NCBI GenBank assembly: GCA_016209005.1
Contig: JACQWZ010000012.1
Location: forward strand, 1 to 7,478
Reading direction: 5' to 3'
DNA from: Candidatus Kuenenbacteria bacterium
GTDB lineage: Bacteria; Patescibacteriota; Patescibacteriia; UBA2591; PGYQ01
DNA: 7,478 bases
The position numbers and the translations under genes were made by a program. Below the pieces are notes generated by a model. It made no database searches. It saw nothing but the letters and a program-made list of their open reading frames with translations, and was not told the origin of the DNA. This document shows, piece by piece, positions 4,988 through 7,478 of this stretch. Position 1 is the stretch's first letter. Every line of letters starts with the position of its first letter.

Positions 4988-5010
4988 TTTCTAATTTCTA
5001 ATTTCTAATT
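4979..5010 (+). repeat. AATTTCT heptamer array (4.6 copies) overlapping the gamma stop codon
   Basis: Four exact AATTTCT units and a partial fifth. The first unit supplies the last sense codons (AAT TTC), and the TAA stop spans the join to the second. The array is the inverted counterpart of TTAGAAA at 4264-4287. Changes in copy number would not alter the protein, because every copy recreates the same stop. Confidence 0.8.
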
Positions 5011-5046
5011 AAAATTAGAATTAGTGAGAAGAAATTAGATGCATTT

Positions 5047-5190
5047 ATGCCAAAATTAAGTAAATTTATTTTAATCCTGGCAGGTATCCCAGTTAAAAAT
5101 GGAAAACGCAAAGAAACAAATTTAGATTATTGCAAAGGCTGTGGGATTTGCAGTCAGGTTTGTCCGATTAAAATTATCAAAATGAAATAA
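5047..5190 (+). CDS. Delta-like ferredoxin subunit of 2-oxoacid oxidoreductase, single cluster, probably a remnant
   Basis: This 47-residue protein ends in NLDYCKGCGICSQVCPIKII, a [4Fe-4S] motif with C29, C32, C35 and C39. PVKNGKRKETNLDYCKGCGIC closely resembles the linker and second cluster of the two-cluster delta subunit of pyruvate/2-oxoacid:ferredoxin oxidoreductases. Those proteins run to about 90-100 residues with an additional CxxCxxCxxxCP upstream; here the first half is replaced by MPKLSKFILILAGI and has no cysteines. It follows the gamma gene by 59 bases, the normal gamma-delta order. Either this is a 5'-truncated delta gene restarted at the ATG, or a small one-cluster carrier. The alpha and beta subunits do not follow. 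No Shine-Dalgarno sequence is present at a usual distance. Confidence 0.65.
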   Translation: MPKLSKFILILAGIPVKNGKRKETNLDYCKGCGICSQVCPIKIIKMK

Positions 5191-5236
5191 GTTTATGGTG
5201 AAAAATAATAAAAAAATGTTATCAAAATTTTAAAAG

Positions 5237-5245
5237 TGTTATAAT
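5237..5245 (+). promoter_or_regulatory. Extended -10 promoter (TGT-TATAAT) of radC
   Basis: TGT at 5237-5239 directly precedes TATAAT at 5240-5245, an extended -10 element that needs no good -35. The predicted start of transcription near 5252 leaves a leader of about 14 bases before the ATG at 5266, without a Shine-Dalgarno sequence. Confidence 0.55.
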
Positions 5246-5265
5246 TAAATTATTAAAAATAGATT

Positions 5266-5949
5266 ATGAGCAAATCTTTTACAATTCATGACCTACCAAT
5301 GGAAGAACGCCCGCGCGAGCGAATGGTTAAGTTTGGCGAACAAGCGCTTTCAGCCCAAGAGTTATTACAGCTTATTTTGGGACGCGGTATCGCTGGCGAA
5401 TCGGTGGTAGTTACGGCGCAAAAACTGCTATCACAATTTGGCAGTCTCCAGAAATTAGCCGAGGCAAGCATTGAAGAATTGTCTTTAATCAAAGGGATTG
5501 GATTAGCAAAAGCAACGCAGATAAAAGCTGTTTTTGAAATTGGTCGGCGTGTTTCGGCACAAGTTTTGCCATACAAAAGCAAGGAACTTACTGATCCAAA
5601 AAAGGTGTTTTAGTTAATAAAAAACAAACTCAAAGATTACACTCGGGAACATTTTTATATTATTCCTATTGATAGCAGAAATTGGTCAATCACAGAAGTT
5701 TCAGTTGGCAGTCTTAATGCCAGCATTGTTCACCCGCGCGAAGTATTTTCAGAAGCCATCAAGAGTAAAGCAGCATCAGTTATATTTGCTCACAATCATC
5801 CGTCAGGCAATCCAGAGCCGTCAGAAGATGATTTGACGATTACTAAAAGATTAGTAGAGTTTGGAAAAATTTTGGGGATTGAAGTAGCTGACCATATAAT
5901 TATTTCAAAAAATAATTATTTTAGTTTTAAAGAAAAAGGGTTAATATGA
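5266..5949 (+). pseudogene. radC: radC (JAB/MPN domain), interrupted by one in-frame TAG
   Basis: Reading through the TAG at 5611-5613 (codon 116), the frame codes a full-length RadC of 227 codons. The N-terminal half has MEERPRERMVKFGEQALSAQ, an ELLQLILGRG segment and a helix-hairpin-helix (SLIKGIGLAKA, 73-83). After the stop come VSVGSLNASIVHPREVF and the JAMM metal motif HNHPSGNPEPSEDD with H176, H178 and D189. The role of RadC-family proteins is uncertain; it was once called a DNA repair protein and is often found in mobile elements. No ATG or GTG follows the TAG in frame, so the JAMM half depends on readthrough. The TAG replaces a position usually filled by E or Q (DPKKVF-x-L). Base composition is richer in GC than in the genes to the left. 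The last codon overlaps the next start (ATGA), as in coupled operons. Confidence 0.85.
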
Positions 5950-6146
5950 AAATAAAAAAAATAAAACCTAAAATTATAAAAGATAGACTGGAAAGGTCTT
6001 GCGTTGTTTGCGGTAAGAAAATAAAAATTATTTTATATACTAATTTTTCATACAGAGGCGGGCATTATTTTTCAAATGGGAATAAAAAACCCAAGGATTC
6101 AAATTTAGAATATTGGGAATGCCCGAAATGCTATAGGGGCGCGTAA
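5946..6146 (+). CDS. Small zinc-ribbon-like protein
   Basis: This 66-residue basic protein has two CxxC knuckles, C19-VV-C22 (SCVVCGKK) and C59-PK-C62 (ECPKCYRGA), the spacing of a zinc ribbon. The segment between them is aromatic and polar (YRGGHYF...EYWECP) with no membrane segment. The lysine-rich start (MKIKKIKPKIIK) suggests contact with nucleic acid, but no partner is known and I do not recognise a named family. The ATG overlaps the radC TGA as ATGA, so translation is probably coupled to ribosomes finishing radC. This matters because radC is interrupted upstream: unless the TAG is read through, the coupling would be lost. Confidence 0.7.
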   Translation: MKIKKIKPKIIKDRLERSCVVCGKKIKIILYTNFSYRGGHYFSNGNKKPKDSNLEYWECPKCYRGA

Positions 6147-6171
6147 AAAAACAAGCGAGTAAGCAAAAAAA

Positions 6172-6180
6172 TGATATAAT
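6172..6180 (+). promoter_or_regulatory. Extended -10 promoter (TGA-TATAAT) of the methyltransferase
   Basis: TGA at 6172-6174 precedes a perfect TATAAT at 6175-6180. The predicted +1 near 6187 lies 22 bases before the ATG at 6209. No clear -35 box is present. It marks 6209 as the original start of the methyltransferase gene, upstream of its frameshift. Confidence 0.5.
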
Positions 6181-6208
6181 GATATTTTATTGAGATTAGA
6201 AAAAATTT

Positions 6209-7269
6209 ATGACTCAAAATAATAAAAAATTAGAAGTTGAAAAATTAAACGCTGAAATTGAGCGGTTGAAAAAGGAGTTAAAAAAAAGAAAAAATACGGG
6301 CTTGTTTGGGAAGAAAAACCCGAAGAAGTGGTTAAGATGTGCAAAAAGAAATTACCGGTTTTGAAAGAGGTTAAAAACAAAGAAATAATCACAGACAAAG
6401 ACAAGCCGGTAAATTTATTGATTGAGGGTGACAATTATCACGCCCTTTTGATCTTAAATTACACCCACGCAAAAAAAGTTGATGTTATTTATATTGACCC
6501 GCCGTATAACACTGGCAATAAGGATTTTATTTTTAATGATTACTATGTTGACCGCGAAGATTCTTATCGCCACTCAAAATGGTTGGCGTTTATGGAGAAA
6601 AGATTAAAATTGGCAAAAAATTTATTAAAAGATACGGGGGTAATTTTTATTTCAATTGATGACAACGAAGTGGCTCAATTAAAGTTGTTGATGGATAATC
6701 CGGATTTGTTTGGAGAAAATAATTTTTTGTCTATCATCAAGTGGCGGAGAAAAATTACAGGTGGGGGAAGTAATATTTTTAATCAAAAAACAGAGTATAT
6801 TTTATCATATACTAGAAATAAAAATCGTTTTAATATTAACAAAGAATTAACTAGACCGGAAGCTTACTCTAATCCAGATAATGATTCGCGTGGTCCCTGG
6901 CAATCAGTTACTATTAAGGCCAGTGTTACACAGGCAGGGAACAGAAAACCTTATACAATTATTACTCCAACTGGTAAAAAAATTATTGGTTAGTGGCTAC
7001 ATACAGAAGAAAATTTTCAGAAGTTGCTAAAAGATAATCGTATTATTTTCCCAAATAATGGCAATGGCATACCAAGAAAAAAGCAATTTTTATATGAGGT
7101 AAGCGGTAGCACCCCTGATGATCTATGGCTTGATTGCGGCACCACAGATTCAGCAACCCGTATGATTCAGAGCATGTTTGGTAAAAAGATTTTTGACACA
7201 ATCAAACCAGTGGAACTAATTATGCGGATGCTCAAATGCATAATGCCAGATACATATTGGACTCCATAA
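6209..7269 (+). pseudogene. Type III-like (Mod) adenine DNA methyltransferase, frameshifted, with in-frame TAG and missing C-terminus
   Basis: The intact gene starts at ATG 6209 with a coiled-coil-like MTQNNKKLEVEKLNAEIERL. One A is missing in the run near 6289-6294; restoring it joins KKELKKRK to KYGLVWEEKPEEVVKMCKKK in one frame. Beta-class landmarks follow: LLIEGDNYHALLIL, the catalytic motif IV DPPYNTGN (D at 6496-6498), and a GVIFISIDDNE strand. TAG at 6991-6993 then interrupts GKKIIG-x-WLHTEENFQKLL, with homologous sequence continuing in frame to MLKCIMPDTYWTP and TAA at 7267-7269. In this class the SAM-binding FxGxG motif (typically LDFFAGSGTT) should come next; it is absent. About 353 codons remain against a usual 550-650. 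The native enzyme would methylate adenine in a restriction-modification system; no restriction subunit is visible. The remnant should be inactive. Confidence 0.85.
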
Positions 7270-7282
7270 GACCTAAAACCTT

Positions 7283-7478
7283 ATGAAAATACAGTATCTA
7301 TAGAGGCATTAGAGGATTTGTAAAATTGTATGAATATGGGTATAAATATACCTATATGATTACAGAAAAAGCCAAATATAAGGACAAAGTATTGATATTT
7401 TGGGAAAAGCATGGTCTTGTTGGTACTTTAGATGCTTTTCCTTATAAAAGGTCGACTCTAAAAAAAAAAAAAAAAGAA
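7283..7478 (+). pseudogene. N-terminal fragment of a transposase/integrase-like protein with a frameshift, cut by the window edge
   Basis: ATG 7283 opens MKIQYL and then meets TAG at 7301-7303. One frame over, from 7299 to the window end, runs YRGIRGFVKLYEYGYKYTY followed by MITEKAKYKDKVLIFWEKHG and LVGTLDAFPYKRSTL. The second part reads like the N-terminal helix-turn-helix of DDE-type integrases/transposases. Joining the two parts needs a net two-base insertion, or loss of one, near 7298-7303. The catalytic DDE domain would lie beyond the window. The segment begins right where methyltransferase homology stops, so insertion of this element may have truncated that gene. The final A16 run (7460-7475) makes the last five residues unreliable. 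The family call is from memory of related sequences and is moderately sure. Confidence 0.45.

Noticed and set aside
5286..5582. Minus-strand open frame inside radC
   Set aside because: It lies entirely within the recognised RadC coding frame and has no family features of its own.
5266..5613. Short 115-residue RadC-like protein as a complete gene
   Set aside because: The next 111 codons in frame encode the JAMM half of RadC, so the short frame is a truncation product and not a full gene.
3361..5949. TGA recoded as glycine, as in some CPR lineages
   Set aside because: TGA ends the transglycosylase gene (3361-3363) and radC (5947-5949) exactly where these proteins should end, and no conserved glycine is encoded by TGA in any gene here.
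6207..6434. Minus-strand open frame over the methyltransferase start
   Set aside because: The plus-strand frames on both sides of the frameshift encode recognisable methyltransferase sequence, while the minus product is phenylalanine- and serine-rich with no motif.
7024..7269. Separate small gene starting at TTG 7024
   Set aside because: It is in the same frame as the methyltransferase and continues its homology directly after the TAG at 6991-6993, so it is the downstream piece of that gene.
7460..7475. A16 run as a poly-A tail or biological signal
   Set aside because: It sits at the very end of the window, within a coding fragment whose homologues I would not expect to be lysine-only there, so it is more likely a contig-edge artefact or slippage.

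Overview
The window is AT-rich bacterial DNA. Short AT-loaded spacers, almost no Shine-Dalgarno sequences, TATAAT boxes placed close to start codons, a DUF4143-type ATPase, many dispersed palindromes and a TEKAK...FWEKHGL-type transposase fragment all recall Parcubacteria-like members of the Candidate Phyla Radiation (Patescibacteria). That assignment is an inference from style, because no rRNA or ribosomal protein is present. The run of A at the far right and the broken genes there suggest the window ends at a contig edge.

Layout, left to right. (1) 1-111 is the tail of an unrecognised gene. (2) 151-1275 encodes an AAA ATPase with a DUF4143/nuclease-like C-terminus whose Walker B glutamate is glycine. 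(3) 1390-3363 encodes a large, unusual protein: two copies of a 120-residue-register beta domain, a lytic-transglycosylase-like domain, then what looks like an embedded signal peptide and a separate exported domain. (4) 3364-3819 is a non-coding block with several inverted repeats and two tandem ~96-nt units that each contain a long hairpin. (5) 3820-5190 holds a small ferredoxin, the gamma subunit of a 2-oxoacid:ferredoxin oxidoreductase, and a one-cluster delta-like protein. A probable MITE lies between the first two, and 7-nt tandem repeats sit at the gene edges. No alpha or beta (catalytic) subunit is present. (6) 5266-6146 is visibly richer in GC: radC interrupted by one in-frame TAG, then a small zinc-ribbon protein overlapping it by ATGA. 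(7) 6209-7269 is a type III-like adenine methyltransferase with a frameshift, an in-frame TAG and a missing C-terminal third. (8) 7283-7478 is the broken start of a transposase/integrase-like gene.

The most interesting signals are: two back-to-back perfect palindromes inserted in frame inside the oxidoreductase gamma gene, resembling the Rickettsia palindromic element phenomenon, with one of the palindrome cores also present in the intergenic block about 1.1 kb upstream; tandem hairpin units whose mismatches would mostly be G-U pairs if transcribed from the minus strand; and two neighbouring genes (radC and the methyltransferase) each broken by a single TAG with the frame otherwise open. The amber pattern could be recoding, but decay is the simpler reading because the methyltransferase and the transposase fragment carry other lesions.

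Functionally, the ferredoxin, gamma and delta-like genes point to ferredoxin-linked oxoacid metabolism, but the set is incomplete here. The right third looks like accessory, horizontally acquired DNA in decay.
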